Assembly: GCF_002179965.1 (NCBI RefSeq)
Contig: NZ_NGUQ01000007.1
Coordinates: forward strand, 777,494-841,493
DNA: 64,000 bases
Source of the DNA: Pandoraea sp. PE-S2T-3
GTDB taxonomy: Bacteria; Pseudomonadota; Gammaproteobacteria; Burkholderiales; Burkholderiaceae
Direction of reading: 5' to 3'
A program made the translations under genes and the position numbers. This document shows, in pieces, positions 26,564-36,271 of this stretch; position 1 is the stretch's first letter; every line of letters begins with the position of its first letter. Under the pieces are notes generated by a model, which searched no databases, was not told the DNA's origin, and worked only from the letters and a program-made list of their open reading frames with translations.

Positions 26564-28285
26564 ATGTCTTTTGAAACGCTCGGCCTATCGGCCGACATCC
26601 TGCGTGCAGTCAGCGATCTCGGCTACACACAACCGACCCCGATTCAACAACAAGCGATTCCGGCTGTCCTGCAAGGCGGCGATCTTCTCGCCGGTGCCCA
26701 AACCGGTACCGGCAAGACGGCAGGCTTCACGCTGCCGATCCTGCAAATGCTCTCGTCGCGTGCAGCCCCCGCTGCCGCTAACGGCAAACGCCGCGTGCGC
26801 GCTCTCGTGCTTACGCCCACGCGTGAGCTGGCCGCGCAAGTCGAAGAGAGCGTCACGCAATACGGCAAGTACCTGCCCCTCACGTCGATGACCGTCTTCG
26901 GCGGCGTGTCGATGGTGCCGCAGGTGCGCCAACTGGCGCGCGGTGTCGATATTCTCGTCGCCACGCCGGGCCGTCTGCTCGACCACATGCAGCAGAAGAC
27001 CGTCGACCTGTCGGCCGTGGAAATCCTCGTACTCGACGAGGCAGACCGCATGCTCGACATGGGCTTCATTCGCGACATCCGCCGCGTGCTGGCCGTGCTG
27101 CCGGCAAAGCGTCAGAACCTGTTGTTCTCGGCCACGTTCTCGGACGAAATCAAGCAACTGGCCGATGGCCTGCTGAAGTCGCCCGCCCTGATCGAAGTCG
27201 CTCGCCGCAACACCACGGCCGAGACGGTTGCGCAGAAGATTCACCCGGTCGACCGTGACCGCAAGCGCGAACTGCTCGAACACCTGGTGCGCGAGAACAA
27301 CTGGTTTCAGGTGCTCGTCTTCACGCGTACCAAGCACGGTGCCAATCGTCTGGCCGAACAGCTGACGAAGGGCGGTGTGCCGGCCCTCGCGATTCACGGC
27401 AACAAGAGTCAGGGTGCCCGCACCCGCGCGCTGGCCGAGTTCAAGAGCGGCACGCTGCAAGTGCTGGTGGCGACCGATATCGCCGCACGCGGTATCGATA
27501 TCGATCAACTGCCGCACGTGGTGAACTTCGATCTGCCGGAAGTGGCGGAAGACTACGTGCACCGTATCGGCCGTACGGGCCGTGCCGGTGCGCAGGGCGA
27601 AGCCGTGTCGCTGGTGTGCGTGGACGAGCATCAACTGCTCACCGCCATCGAGCGCCTCATCAAGCGCCAGATCGACACGGAAGTGGTGCCGGGCTTCGAG
27701 CCGGACCCGACCGCCGTTGCCCAGCCGATTCGCAAGAATCAATCGGGTGGCCGTGGTGCGCCGGGTGGCGGTGGTGGCGGCGGGCGTGGTCGCGGCGATG
27801 GCCAGCAGGCCCGTGCGCCGCGTGAAGCGCGCGAGCCCCGTGAAGGTGGCCGCGACGGCCGCGCCCCGCGTCAGGGCGATGCCGGCAAGCCGCGTCACGC
27901 GGCCGACGGTGGCGGCCAACGCAATGGCGAGCGCAACGCACCGGCACCGCGCACGAGCGGCGCGGCAACCGGTGGCCGCAACGGCGGTGGGAACGGTAAC
28001 GGTGGCGGCTTCGGCGGCAATCAATCGCAACCGGGCAAGCGCGCAGGTGGTGGCGGTAACGGTGGTAGCGGTGGTGTCGGCGGCGGCAAGCGTGTCGAAG
28101 GGCAACGCGCCCCGGCGCGTGCCACGCAAGGCGCAGCGCATCAAGGGCAAAATCGCGACGGGCAGAATGCGTCGCGCGGGCAGGGCGGCGGTGAGCGCAG
28201 CGATTTCGCGCAGCGCGGGCCGCGCCCGGCACGCCGTGATGGCGTCGGTGCTGCCCTGTTGATGGGCAAACCGAAACGCGATTAA
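26564..28285 (+). CDS. rhlE: DEAD-box ATP-dependent RNA helicase
   Basis: A 573-residue RNA helicase. All motifs are visible: the Q motif ([14 protein letters not shown]), Walker A AQTGTGKT at about 46-53, [21 protein letters not shown] near 158, [24 protein letters not shown] and [10 protein letters not shown]. Residues from about 394 to the end form a long Gly/Arg/Asn-rich tail, typical of RhlE and useful for RNA binding. The ATG at 26564 has no close Shine-Dalgarno; GGAG is 16 bases upstream. RhlE remodels RNA during ribosome assembly and decay, mostly in the cold. Confidence 0.93.
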   Translation: MSFETLGLSADILRAVSDLGYTQPTPIQQQAIPAVLQGGDLLAGAQTGTGKTAGFTLPILQMLSSRAAPAAANGKRRVRALVLTPTRELAAQVEESVTQYGKYLPLTSMTVFGGVSMVPQVRQLARGVDILVATPGRLLDHMQQKTVDLSAVEILVLDEADRMLDMGFIRDIRRVLAVLPAKRQNLLFSATFSDEIKQLADGLLKSPALIEVARRNTTAETVAQKIHPVDRDRKRELLEHLVRENNWFQVLVFTRTKHGANRLAEQLTKGGVPALAIHGNKSQGARTRALAEFKSGTLQVLVATDIAARGIDIDQLPHVVNFDLPEVAEDYVHRIGRTGRAGAQGEAVSLVCVDEHQLLTAIERLIKRQIDTEVVPGFEPDPTAVAQPIRKNQSGGRGAPGGGGGGGRGRGDGQQARAPREAREPREGGRDGRAPRQGDAGKPRHAADGGGQRNGERNAPAPRTSGAATGGRNGGGNGNGGGFGGNQSQPGKRAGGGGNGGSGGVGGGKRVEGQRAPARATQGAAHQGQNRDGQNASRGQGGGERSDFAQRGPRPARRDGVGAALLMGKPKRD

Positions 28286-28303
28286 ACGTCGCCAGCGCTT
28301 GCC

Positions 28304-28374
28304 ACGGGCCTGATGATGCATTCGCGGTTCAACACTCCAGTGAGTTTGAACCGCGTCTTGCTCGTCAGGCCCGT
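28304..28374 (+). terminator. Large two-tier hairpin, probable terminator of rhlE
   Basis: An outer perfect 10-bp stem (ACGGGCCTGA 28304-28313 with TCAGGCCCGT 28365-28374) encloses an inner perfect 10-bp stem (CGCGGTTCAA 28323-28332 with TTGAACCGCG 28346-28355) and a 13-base loop. A short T run follows. It lies 18 bp after the rhlE stop codon. The size and double stem exceed a normal terminator. Confidence 0.7.
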
Positions 28375-28589
28375 TTTCATTGGGCCTCGAAGTATCGTGC
28401 CGCGCGCGTGCCCGACGCGCACGCCGAACCCGTTCGGGGAGTCCTCGAGAAGTGGCTGGCGCAAATTAAGTAAAATATTAACCTTTTGCGCCCGGCGGCC
28501 CGGGTGTGGCAGGTGCGATGACCTCTCAGGGAACGAGGGCGCATGGACTCGCCAGTTCGCGCGCCGCATTTCCGTTCTCCGAGGATCTC

Positions 28590-29543
28590 ATGATCGCCCG
28601 TGTCACCCGCTTGTTCCCGTTGTGGGCCCTGCTGCTCCCCGTTGCCGCTTACTTTTCGCCGGCCAGCTTCTCCGGCGTCACGCCGCACGTCACCGCGCTG
28701 CTGACCGTCGTGATGTTCGCGATGGGCGTCACGCTCACGTTCGACGACTTCAAACGTGTCTTTACACGTCCCGCCCCAATCGTCGCAGGCGTGGTGCTGC
28801 ATTACCTCGTGATGCCGCTAGCCGCCTGGGTGATCGCGCGCGTACTGCATATGCCGCCCGATCTGACCGCCGGCATGGTGCTCGTGGGCAGCGTGGCGAG
28901 CGGCACGGCGTCGAACGTCATGATTTATCTCGCGCGGGGCGACGTGGCGCTGTCGGTCACCATCAGCGCCATGTCCACTTTGGTGGGCGTGTTCGCCACG
29001 CCGCTGCTCACGCGCCTGTATGTGGACGCGTCGATCTCGGTGGACGTGGAAGGCATGCTGCTCTCGATTCTGCAAATCGTCGCGCTGCCGATTGGCGCGG
29101 GGCTGCTCATCAACCGCTTCTTCAACCGTGCCGTGCGTGCGGTGGAGAGCTATCTGCCGCTGGTCTCGATGGTCGCGATCGTGCTGATCATCGGTGCGGT
29201 GGTGGGCGCCAATCAGGGCAACATTGCCACGGTGGGTCCGTTGGTGATGCTCGGCGTTGTGCTGCACAACGGTCTGGGCCTGCTTGGCGGCTACTGGGGC
29301 GGACGTCTGCTCGGCTTCGACGAATCGATCTGCCGCACGCTCGCGATCGAAGTGGGCATGCAGAATTCGGGGCTCGCGGCCACGCTCGGCAAGCTGTATT
29401 TCACGCCGCTGGCGGCGCTGCCGGGGGCCTTGTTCTCGGTCTGGCACAACCTGTCCGGTTCGCTGCTTGCCGGCTACTGGCGCGGCCGCCCGACGGGTAC
29501 TGCCAACGATGCGCAAGCCGCACCGACGCGCGCTGCACATTAA
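28590..29543 (+). CDS. Bile acid:sodium symporter (BASS) family transporter
   Basis: A 317-residue inner-membrane protein with nine or ten hydrophobic segments. The BASS signature regions are visible: [19 protein letters not shown] near residue 45, [20 protein letters not shown] near 100, and [18 protein letters not shown] near 255. Bacterial members import organic acids such as pantoate, ketoacids or steroid acids in exchange with sodium. The ATG at 28590 follows GAGGAT. It stands alone between rhlE and a 355-bp gene-free stretch, so the substrate cannot be inferred. Confidence 0.88.
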   Translation: MIARVTRLFPLWALLLPVAAYFSPASFSGVTPHVTALLTVVMFAMGVTLTFDDFKRVFTRPAPIVAGVVLHYLVMPLAAWVIARVLHMPPDLTAGMVLVGSVASGTASNVMIYLARGDVALSVTISAMSTLVGVFATPLLTRLYVDASISVDVEGMLLSILQIVALPIGAGLLINRFFNRAVRAVESYLPLVSMVAIVLIIGAVVGANQGNIATVGPLVMLGVVLHNGLGLLGGYWGGRLLGFDESICRTLAIEVGMQNSGLAATLGKLYFTPLAALPGALFSVWHNLSGSLLAGYWRGRPTGTANDAQAAPTRAAH

Positions 29544-29898
29544 GTCGCACAGGAAGCTGCTCGCCAGATAGTTCGCCAGGCGGTTCATTACTTCGGCCAT
29601 CGCGTAGCGAACCGCGTTTTTCTCGTGCTACACACGCTTGTGTGCGGCGCGCAACGGCTGCCCGCACCGTCATCGCGGGCATTTGCCTTTCTGTCTCTCA
29701 TCGCCTACAACAACGTTATACCGTTCGCGGCGGTGAGAGAATCTGTACCACGGCGCCTGTCCGTGTTCCCTTTCCCCCGCTTGCCCACAGGGCGTATTCC
29801 GACGAGGCCGTTTCAGGCAGCGATGCATCGCGCACGTACGCGACGCGGCTGTCCGCAGGGCCCGGGCTTACGAGCGAGCGGTCTGGAGTCATTCATCA
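29544..29898. other. 355-bp gene-free region
   Basis: No coding region or RNA gene supported. It presumably carries the promoter for the gamma-carbonic-anhydrase-like gene; GTTATA around 29714 could be a -10 element, but no matching -35 is clear. Confidence 0.4.
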
Positions 29899-30459
29899 AT
29901 GTTGCGAAAGAATCCGAGCGGGGATTTCCCCGTCGTGCATGAAACCTCGTTCATCGATCCGACGGCCATTTTGTGCGGCAAGATCATCGTCGGCGAGAAC
30001 GTCTTCATCGGACCCTACGCCGTATTGCGTGCCGATGAAGTCGACGAGGGCGGCAAGATGGAGCCGATCGTAATCGGCGCCAATTCCAATATTCAGGACG
30101 GGGTCGTGATCCATTCGAAAGACGGCGCACGCGTGACCATTGGCGAGAACACTTCGATTGCCCATCGCTCTATCGTGCATGGCCCGTGTGTGATCGGTAA
30201 CAACGTATTCATCGGTTTCAACTCGGTGTTGTTCAACTGCGTCGTGCACGACGGCGTGGTGGTGCGACACAACAGCGTGGTCGACGGGCGCGATATTCCC
30301 GAGAACTTCTACATTCCCTCGACCACACACATCAGCCGCGAGACCGATCTCGCGACCATTCCGAAAGTCACTGTCGACGCGCGCGAGTTCTCCGAATCGG
30401 TGAGCCGCACGAACGTGCAACTGGCACGCGCTTATCGTCGTATTCAGAACGAGTTCTGA
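29899..30459 (+). CDS. Gamma-carbonic-anhydrase-like hexapeptide-repeat protein
   Basis: A 186-residue left-handed beta-helix protein. Repeats of the (LIV)GxxxxI type run from about residue 18 to 140 (IIVGENVFIGPYAVLRAD, VIGANSNIQDGVVIHSKD, VIGNNVFIGFNSVLFNC). Zn-ligand candidates are His 72 (VVIHSKD), His 89 or His 95 (SIAHRSIVHG), consistent with a gamma-class carbonic anhydrase, but the catalytic Glu loop is not obvious, so activity is uncertain. A parvulin gene follows 65 bp later. In related genomes similar pairs are found next to respiratory nitrate reductase genes, none of which is here. Confidence 0.82.
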   Translation: MLRKNPSGDFPVVHETSFIDPTAILCGKIIVGENVFIGPYAVLRADEVDEGGKMEPIVIGANSNIQDGVVIHSKDGARVTIGENTSIAHRSIVHGPCVIGNNVFIGFNSVLFNCVVHDGVVVRHNSVVDGRDIPENFYIPSTTHISRETDLATIPKVTVDAREFSESVSRTNVQLARAYRRIQNEF

Positions 30460-30524
30460 GTACGAACGTGAGTGTGGGTCATTGCGAGTGAGCGCCGGCC
30501 TCTGAGCATTTGCAGGAGTTCGTC

Positions 30525-31286
30525 ATGTCTTTGAGCGTCAACGGGATTGTCATCGACGCACGCCGCGTCGCCGATGAGATCGATCAGCATCGTGACGCGG
30601 CCGACCCGGAAACGGCGGCCCAGCACGCCCTCGTGAGTCGCGAGTTGCTGCGGCAACGCGTGCGTGACCTGCGGTTGCTCGGTGATGCTGAAATGGCCGG
30701 CGCGAGCGACGACGCGATTGTCGATGCGCTCTTCACCCGCGATGTGCATGTGCGGCGACCCACTGAAGCCGAATGCCGTGCGTACTTCCACGAACATGCG
30801 GGGCAATTCCGCGTGGGCGATCAGGTGCAGGCGAGCCACATCCTGTTTGCGCTGTCGGCCGGGGTTCCGCTCTCGGTCACGCTGTCGCGAGCGCAGGCGA
30901 CGCTCGACCGGCTGCGTGTCGAGCCCGCTGCCTTCGAGTCGCTCGCGGCGAGCGAGTCGGATTGTCCTTCGGGGCGAAGCGGCGGCAGTCTCGGGATGCT
31001 CACGCGCGGCAGTGGCGCGCCCGAGTTCGAGCTGGTGTTGTTCTGCGGTGACCGGCTCGGCGTGCTGCCACGGCTGGTGAATACGCGTTACGGCTTTCAC
31101 GTCGTGCGTATCGAGCGGCGCGTGAAAGGCCGCATGCCGCCATTCGAACGCGTGGCCGATCGCATCGCGGCGCAGCTGTATGAAAACGCCCGCACGCGCG
31201 CGCTTCGTCACTATGTGGCGCTGCTCGCCGGGGCGGCGGAAATCAGCGGTGCTAACGATGGCGACGGCGCGCGGCTGTTGCAGTAA
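30525..31286 (+). CDS. Parvulin-type peptidyl-prolyl cis-trans isomerase (NifM/PrsA-like)
   Basis: A 253-residue protein. A helical N-terminal part (residues 1-95) precedes a parvulin domain at about 105-205 (QVQASHILFALSAG, SESDCPSGRSGGSLGMLTRG, NTRYGFHVVRIERRV), then a helical C-terminal tail. There is no signal peptide, unlike SurA or PrsA, so it is cytoplasmic and resembles NifM-type folding helpers. The ATG at 30525 follows AGGAG by six bases. It probably matures a client enzyme along with the neighbouring gamma-carbonic-anhydrase-like protein; the client is not in the window. Confidence 0.85.
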   Translation: MSLSVNGIVIDARRVADEIDQHRDAADPETAAQHALVSRELLRQRVRDLRLLGDAEMAGASDDAIVDALFTRDVHVRRPTEAECRAYFHEHAGQFRVGDQVQASHILFALSAGVPLSVTLSRAQATLDRLRVEPAAFESLAASESDCPSGRSGGSLGMLTRGSGAPEFELVLFCGDRLGVLPRLVNTRYGFHVVRIERRVKGRMPPFERVADRIAAQLYENARTRALRHYVALLAGAAEISGANDGDGARLLQ

Positions 31287-31308
31287 GTCGTCGCGTGAAG
31301 TCGAAGGC

Positions 31309-31348
31309 AAAAAAAAGATGGGGCGCTCTTGCGGGAGCGCCCCATTTT
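31309..31348. terminator. Bidirectional intrinsic terminator
   Basis: An 11-bp perfect stem (31318-31328 with 31335-31345), 6-base loop, eight As on the left and four Ts on the right. It separates the convergent parvulin and methyltransferase genes and can serve both. Confidence 0.85.
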
Positions 31349-31375
31349 CATTGGGTCATGACGAACCTTGGGTCG

Positions 31376-32185
31376 TCAGCCGGCGATGAATTCCAGCGTG
31401 ACGGTATCAAGCGTGAACGAGCCGTCGTCCTGAATGCGGAAGTGTCGCCGCACGTCGTCGGCCATGGCCGTTTGCAGCGCGCGAATCGCGACTTGCATCG
31501 GCTCGGGGGTGCGCATGCGCGTCGTCCACGTCTTGAAGTCGAGATCGAGCGTGCGCGGCGTGAGCGATGCCACCGAGAAGCCGGCATTTGCTGCCATCGT
31601 CAGCCATTCGCCCACCGCGTAATCACGCACGTGTGACGTATCGCGCAATACTTCGACCGCCTGAAGATACGTGTCGAACAGCGGTTGGCCGGTGGAGGCG
31701 ACATCACAGATTACGACACGGCCGCCCGGCTTCAACACGCGGCGCATCTCGCGCAACGCGGCACCGACGTCGGCCCAGTGGTGGGCGCTGTAACGGCTGA
31801 ACACGAGGTCGAAGCTCGCGTCGTCGAACGGCAGCGATTCGGCCGCGCCGAGTTGCGTTTCGATATTCGTCAAACCGCGCTTGGCCGCTTCGCCGGCCAC
31901 GACGCCGAGCATGTCGGCAGACAAGTCATAGGCGACAACACGGGCCGCAAACGGCGCGGTGAAGAAGCTCACGTGACCGGCGCCGCAGCCCAGATCGAGC
32001 ACTTGGGCGTTCGGGTGTGCACGGGCGATGGCCGCGAGTTGTTCGAGGTCGGCACCCTGCGCGTGGTTGGCGCTCGTCAGATACGCCGATGCCTGCGGGC
32101 CGAACTGGCCGGTGACGACCGCGTTGTGGGCGTCGTGCGCTGCGGGGGGCGCTGACGAGGAAGTGGGGCGATTAGCGTCGCTCAC
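31376..32185 (-). CDS. Class I SAM-dependent methyltransferase (UbiE-like)
   Basis: A 269-residue methyltransferase. The SAM-binding motif I is VLDLGCGAGHVSFF (about 62-75), motif II/III residues include VVAYDLSADML and SLPFDDASFDLVFSRYSAHH, and VLKPGGRVVICD is post-motif III. The first 25 residues are Ser/Ala-rich and probably disordered. The GTG start at 32185 follows a strong AAGGAGA. It is divergent from an MmyB-like regulator, which may control it. Small-molecule methylation is most likely; the substrate is unknown. Confidence 0.88.
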   Translation of the reverse strand: MSDANRPTSSSAPPAAHDAHNAVVTGQFGPQASAYLTSANHAQGADLEQLAAIARAHPNAQVLDLGCGAGHVSFFTAPFAARVVAYDLSADMLGVVAGEAAKRGLTNIETQLGAAESLPFDDASFDLVFSRYSAHHWADVGAALREMRRVLKPGGRVVICDVASTGQPLFDTYLQAVEVLRDTSHVRDYAVGEWLTMAANAGFSVASLTPRTLDLDFKTWTTRMRTPEPMQVAIRALQTAMADDVRRHFRIQDDGSFTLDTVTLEFIAG

Positions 32186-32340
32186 GGGGCGTCTCCTTCG
32201 AATGGACAGTCGTCATGTTTGTGGGGTCGGGCCGGGGCATGCCGATGACGGGGAGACCCTGTATTCGTGCTTGCGCAACCTCGATGTGACTCACGATAAT
32301 GGTTCGTCGATACCGGTACAAGTTGTCCATTTATCCTGGT

Positions 32341-33186
32341 ATGAAAACTACCCCTATCATGACCTCACCCGACGCCACGACCCAACGGCATGCCGCCGAC
32401 GACGCCCGGGGTGCTGCCAGCCAGCGCCGCGCATTGGGCGACTTTCTGCGCGCGCATCGCGAGCGCCTCACCCCGGCCGCCGTCGGTCTGCCGCCGATCG
32501 GCCGCCGCCGCACACCGGGATTGCGCCGCGAAGAAGTGGCGCAGTTGTCCGGATTGTCCTCCACTTGGTACACGTGGATCGAACAGGCGCGCGAGGTATC
32601 GATTTCGGTGGGGGCGTTGTCGGCGGTGGCGAGTGCGTTGCGACTCTCGCGCGCAGAGCGCTCGTACCTGTTCGATCTTGCAGGAAAACGCGATCCCGAG
32701 CGCGGTGCCGAGCCGCTGCCGCACCACGCGGCAGCACAAGTGCAAGCCGCTGTCGCTGCCGTGGCGGCACCCGCGTACGCGCTGGATCGCTGCTGGGATG
32801 TGCTGGCGTGGAACGACGCGGCGACCGACATCTTCCGTGGCTGGCTCGACGCACCGGGGCCGAAGAATCTGCTGCGCTACATCTTTCTCGATGTCGGCGC
32901 GCAGACCCTGATTCAGGACTGGCCGAGCCGCGCGCGGCGCATAGTGGCCGAGTTTCGCGCCGAGTGCAGTGCGTATCTGGACGATTTGCCGGTGCGCGCG
33001 CTGACCGACGCGTTGCAGCGCGAAAGTGCCGTGTTTGCGGCGCTTTGGTCGCAGCAGGATGTGGTGGAGCGTGAAGGCGGCCGCCGTGGCTTTCATCATC
33101 CGACGCGCGGCGAGATCGACTTTGCGCAGGTGACGTTCCGGCTCTCCGGTCACGATGACGTGAAGCTGGTGATGTTGCTGGCGTAG
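32341..33186 (+). CDS. Helix-turn-helix regulator with MmyB-like (MLTR) ligand-binding domain
   Basis: A 281-residue regulator. The N-terminal XRE-type helix-turn-helix spans about 22-85, with the family-typical PPIGRRRTPGLRREEVAQLS and LSSTWYTWIEQAREV. The C-terminal part (about 110-280) is the MLTR ligand-binding domain (AYALDRCWDVLAWNDAA, FLDVGAQTLIQDW). Such proteins often control a divergent oxidoreductase or transferase gene, here the methyltransferase. Starts at 32299 or 32359 are also possible; none has a clear ribosome binding site. Confidence 0.85.
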   Translation: MKTTPIMTSPDATTQRHAADDARGAASQRRALGDFLRAHRERLTPAAVGLPPIGRRRTPGLRREEVAQLSGLSSTWYTWIEQAREVSISVGALSAVASALRLSRAERSYLFDLAGKRDPERGAEPLPHHAAAQVQAAVAAVAAPAYALDRCWDVLAWNDAATDIFRGWLDAPGPKNLLRYIFLDVGAQTLIQDWPSRARRIVAEFRAECSAYLDDLPVRALTDALQRESAVFAALWSQQDVVEREGGRRGFHHPTRGEIDFAQVTFRLSGHDDVKLVMLLA

Positions 33187-33192
33187 GGGGAG

Positions 33193-33591
33193 TTACGCCG
33201 CCGGCCGCATCCACTGCACGAGGTACGTCGCACTCGCCATGCCGAGCAGCGTCATCAGGAGCGAGCCCGCCACGTGGGCCACGACCGTCATCGACGCCCA
33301 GCCGAGTTGTCCGTCGCGCAGCAGCGTCGTGACTTCCGCCGAGAAGGTCGAGAATGTGGTGAGACCACCGAGAAAGCCGGTGACGATCAGCAGCCGCCAT
33401 TCGGCGGGGATCGACGGAAACTGGCTGAACAGCGCGACCGCAACACCGATCAGGTAGCCGCCGCCAAGATTGGCGGCGAGCGTGCCGAGCGGAAGCGTCG
33501 GCAGAATGGCGTTGAACTGTACGCTCAACGCCCAGCGCAGCAGCGCCCCGAGCGCGGCGCCCACGCTGATGGCAACGACCGAAGCAAACAT
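33193..33591 (-). CDS. crcB: Fluoride ion channel CrcB/Fluc
   Basis: A 132-residue dimeric fluoride exporter of the inner membrane with four hydrophobic segments. Signature parts are visible: [30 protein letters not shown] (the conserved Asn), and [14 protein letters not shown], which carries the Phe/Thr residues lining the pore and the sodium site. The start at 33591 is preceded by GGGGAAAA. It lies 104 bp downstream of pyrE on the same strand, past a terminator. No fluoride riboswitch is seen upstream. Confidence 0.92.
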   Translation of the reverse strand: MFASVVAISVGAALGALLRWALSVQFNAILPTLPLGTLAANLGGGYLIGVAVALFSQFPSIPAEWRLLIVTGFLGGLTTFSTFSAEVTTLLRDGQLGWASMTVVAHVAGSLLMTLLGMASATYLVQWMRPAA

Positions 33592-33612
33592 AGGTTTTCC
33601 CCTGGCAGATAA

Positions 33613-33644
33613 CAAAACGGCCGACCCTGTTCGGGGCCGGCCGT
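33613..33644 (-). terminator. Intrinsic terminator downstream of pyrE
   Basis: An 11-bp stem with one GU pair (33617-33627 with 33634-33644), 6-base loop, and four Ts on the minus strand at 33614-33617. It separates pyrE from crcB, so the two are probably separate transcripts. Confidence 0.7.
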
Positions 33645-33695
33645 CCTCGCCTCTCAAGCGAATACTACGGGCATTGCGGGCATTGCCACGGTCGC

Positions 33696-34385
33696 TCAGT
33701 CCTTCGGGAAGGACGTTGCGCCACCGTGTGCACCCGACCATTCGGCCGGTGCGTTCAGGAATTTCTCGACTTCATCCAGCGTCTTCGTGTCGAAGTGGTT
33801 CTGCTGCTTGGCCACGCGCAGCACGTCCCACCACGTCGCGAGCGAGTGCAGTTGCACGTCGATGTCCTTCAACACCTGACGGCTCTCCGGGAAGATGTCG
33901 TAGTGGAAGATCACGAACACGTGGTTCACGCTCGCACCGGCTTCGCGCAGCGCCTTGCAGAAGTTGATCTTGCTGCGGCCGTCGGTCGTCAGGTCTTCGA
34001 CCAGCAGCACGCGCGAGCCTTCCGGCAGATCGCCTTCGATCTGGGCATTGCGGCCAAAACCCTTCGGTTTTTTGCGCACGTACTGCATCGGCAGCATCAG
34101 CTTGTCGGCGATCCAGGCAGCGAACGGAATGCCTGCGGTTTCACCGCCGGCGACCGTGTCGAACTGCTCGCAGCCGACGTCTTCGATGAGCACGGCTTCT
34201 GCGAAGTCCATCAGCGTACGGCGCACGCGCGGGTACGAGATGAGCTTGCGGCAATCGGTGTAGACCGGGCTGGCCCAGCCCGAGGTGAAGATGTACGGCT
34301 TCTCAGCGTTGAAATGCACCGCGCCCACTTCGAGCAGGATTTTGGCGGTGATGTCGGAGATCGCCTGGCGGTCGATGCCAATCAT
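33696..34385 (-). CDS. pyrE: Orotate phosphoribosyltransferase
   Basis: A 229-residue enzyme of pyrimidine synthesis that joins orotate and PRPP to give OMP. The PRPP-binding motif [14 protein letters not shown] (about 118-131) and [20 protein letters not shown] near the N-terminus, with the conserved [10 protein letters not shown], identify the family. The ATG at 34385 follows AGGA; an upstream frame extension to 34460 was rejected. The C-terminal 40 residues extend beyond the core. It is divergent from an MFS gene. Confidence 0.94.
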   Translation of the reverse strand: MIGIDRQAISDITAKILLEVGAVHFNAEKPYIFTSGWASPVYTDCRKLISYPRVRRTLMDFAEAVLIEDVGCEQFDTVAGGETAGIPFAAWIADKLMLPMQYVRKKPKGFGRNAQIEGDLPEGSRVLLVEDLTTDGRSKINFCKALREAGASVNHVFVIFHYDIFPESRQVLKDIDVQLHSLATWWDVLRVAKQQNHFDTKTLDEVEKFLNAPAEWSGAHGGATSFPKD

Positions 34386-34686
34386 GATGCGGATCCTTTG
34401 CATAGCTGCACGCCGTGCGGGCAGCAGGGGGAAATCAGGTTCAGCGCGACAGGTCGGCACGGCGGACCGGCGCTTAAACGCGAATTATGCCACAACATTC
34501 AGCAATCGAGCGGTCAATTATGCACGGAGCGTATATTTTCTTGCCGCCACATACGCCCGGAGTGACCGCACGGCGCATATGAAAAATCTGTCCCGATAGA
34601 TGAGTCCAAAAAAAGAGACAGTTGCCGACGGTTTATGACAGGCATACACTCTCGCCGAATTTCATACGCCGGCCGGAGCCGCCAAC
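34386..34686. other. 301-bp divergent region between pyrE and an MFS gene
   Basis: No gene supported. It is AT-rich between about 34470 and 34640 and must hold divergent promoters. The best plus-strand promoter is TTGCCG (34622-34627), 17 bp, TACACT (34645-34650). Confidence 0.55.
34622..34650 (+). promoter_or_regulatory. Candidate sigma-70 promoter of MFS gene
   Basis: TTGCCG at 34622-34627 and TACACT at 34645-34650 with a 17-bp spacer, about 36 bp upstream of the transporter ATG. Confidence 0.55.
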
Positions 34687-35934
34687 ATGTCCAACGATTC
34701 AACGTCATTCCCCGCCGCGAGCGCCGTGCCGGGCCACGCGCAAGACAACGGTTATGCCAACCGGGCCCTCTGGGCGTCGGCCGTCGGTTACGCGATGGAC
34801 GGCTTCGACCTGCTGATTCTCGGCTTCATTCTTCCCGCGATTGCCGCTGACCTGTCGCTGACCAGCGCGCAGTCGGGCGCACTCGTGACGTGGACGCTCA
34901 TCGGCGCCGTCGTGGGCGGTCTCGTCTTCGGCATGCTCTCCGATCGCTACGGCCGCGTGCGCGTGCTCTCGTGGACGATTCTGCTGTTCGCGGTCTTCAC
35001 CGGGATGTGCGCGCTTGCCCAAGGCTATTGGGACCTGCTCGCGTATCGCACCATCGCCGGGATCGGTCTGGGCGGCGAGTTCGGCATCGGCATGGCGCTG
35101 GCCGCAGAAGCCTGCGCACCGGCACGGCGCGCCCGCGCGTCGTCGTTCGTGGGGCTGGGCTGGCAAGCCGGGGTGCTCGCCGCTGCGTTGCTCACGCCGG
35201 TGCTGCTGCCGGTCATCGGCTGGCGCGGCATGTTCGCGGTCGGCCTGCTGCCGGCGGTGGTGTCGTTCATCATGCGCCGCACGCTGGGCGAGCCGGAGCT
35301 GTTCATCGCACAACAGAAGCAGCCGCGTGAACACGCGCCGCTCAAGCTGCTGGTGAAGGACTGCGCGACCACGCGTGCGAGCCTCGGCGTGGCCATCCTG
35401 TGTTCCGTGCAGAACTTCGGCTATTACGGCCTGATGATCTGGATGCCGTCGTATCTGTCGAAGGCGTTCGGTTATTCGCTTACCAAGTCGGCGATGTGGA
35501 CGGCGGTGACCGTGCTCGGCATGGCGTTCGGCATCTGGCTGTTCGGCCGTCTGGCCGATCGCTTCGGCCGCCGCCCGACGTTCATCGGCTACCAGATCGG
35601 TGCGGTCGTGATGGTGTTCGTCTACGCGCAGTTGCAATCGCAGTTCGCGCTGCTGATCGGCGGAGCCGTGATGGGCATGTTCGTGAACGGGATGATCGGC
35701 GGCTACGGCGCACTGATCTCGGAGCTGTACCCGACGGCGGCGCGCGCTACGGCGCAGAACGTGCTGTTCAACATCGGCCGTGCCGTGGGCGGCTTCGGCC
35801 CGCTCGCGGTCGGCGCACTGGCCGCGGCGTACTCGTTCAAGATGGCGCTCGTGTTTCTCGCCAGCATTTACGTGCTCGACATCATTGCCACGCTGTTCCT
35901 GATTCCGGAGCGTCGCGGCGAGGCGCTTTCCTGA
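34687..35934 (+). CDS. MFS transporter (aromatic acid/sialate:H+ symporter type)
   Basis: A 415-residue twelve-helix transporter. Motifs: AVGYAMDGFDLLILGFILP in helix 1 (the DGFD acid-binding motif of aromatic-acid symporters), GMLSDRYGRVRVL between helices 2 and 3, IGLGGEFGIGMALAAE in helix 4, and RLADRFGRRPTF between helices 8 and 9. It resembles the transporter at 3161 but is not a close copy. A promoter lies about 36 bp upstream. It is monocistronic, and nearby genes give no clue to the substrate, which is probably an aromatic or other carboxylate. Confidence 0.88.
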   Translation: MSNDSTSFPAASAVPGHAQDNGYANRALWASAVGYAMDGFDLLILGFILPAIAADLSLTSAQSGALVTWTLIGAVVGGLVFGMLSDRYGRVRVLSWTILLFAVFTGMCALAQGYWDLLAYRTIAGIGLGGEFGIGMALAAEACAPARRARASSFVGLGWQAGVLAAALLTPVLLPVIGWRGMFAVGLLPAVVSFIMRRTLGEPELFIAQQKQPREHAPLKLLVKDCATTRASLGVAILCSVQNFGYYGLMIWMPSYLSKAFGYSLTKSAMWTAVTVLGMAFGIWLFGRLADRFGRRPTFIGYQIGAVVMVFVYAQLQSQFALLIGGAVMGMFVNGMIGGYGALISELYPTAARATAQNVLFNIGRAVGGFGPLAVGALAAAYSFKMALVFLASIYVLDIIATLFLIPERRGEALS

Positions 35935-36271
35935 TTCCGGATAATCGACAGATTCGCAGTGCCCGGTAAACCGTCAGAACGGGTTGCCGTGCACTGCCAT
36001 CAAGCTTTTGGCGCAAGGTGTACACTTTGCGTCCTGCGGTGCGTCCGGCGCGCCGCAAGCCCTTGGTCTGACGCGCGCGAGCGCGGTATGCAAGACCCGG
36101 GGGAGCGGGGGCCATCACGCCGCCGCGCAGCGAAGAACACCGTCAGCGACAAAATCGCCGAATCCCTCCGGTTGGCTCTTCCCGCCGTGATCCGTCACAA
36201 GACTGCCGTGCCTGCGCGCTACCCTCGGGTGGCCGACGCCCGGCCGTCGCCCTGTATTTAGGTATCGAGAT
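35935..36271. other. 337-bp region upstream of maeB
   Basis: No gene supported. TACACT at 36021-36026 is a possible -10 box for maeB, without a good -35. No terminator for the preceding transporter gene is evident. Confidence 0.4.

Noticed and set aside
26585..28321. Long minus-strand frame opposite rhlE
   Set aside because: Only mirrors the repetitive Gly/Arg-rich coding of rhlE; no domain visible.
28323..28355. tRNA-like arm suggested by GGTTCAA near the rhlE end
   Set aside because: The surrounding bases form a double hairpin rather than a cloverleaf, and no acceptor stem or anticodon arm is present.
33592..33695. Fluoride riboswitch in front of crcB
   Set aside because: The only structure is a stem with a T run that terminates pyrE; the conserved crcB-motif elements are absent.
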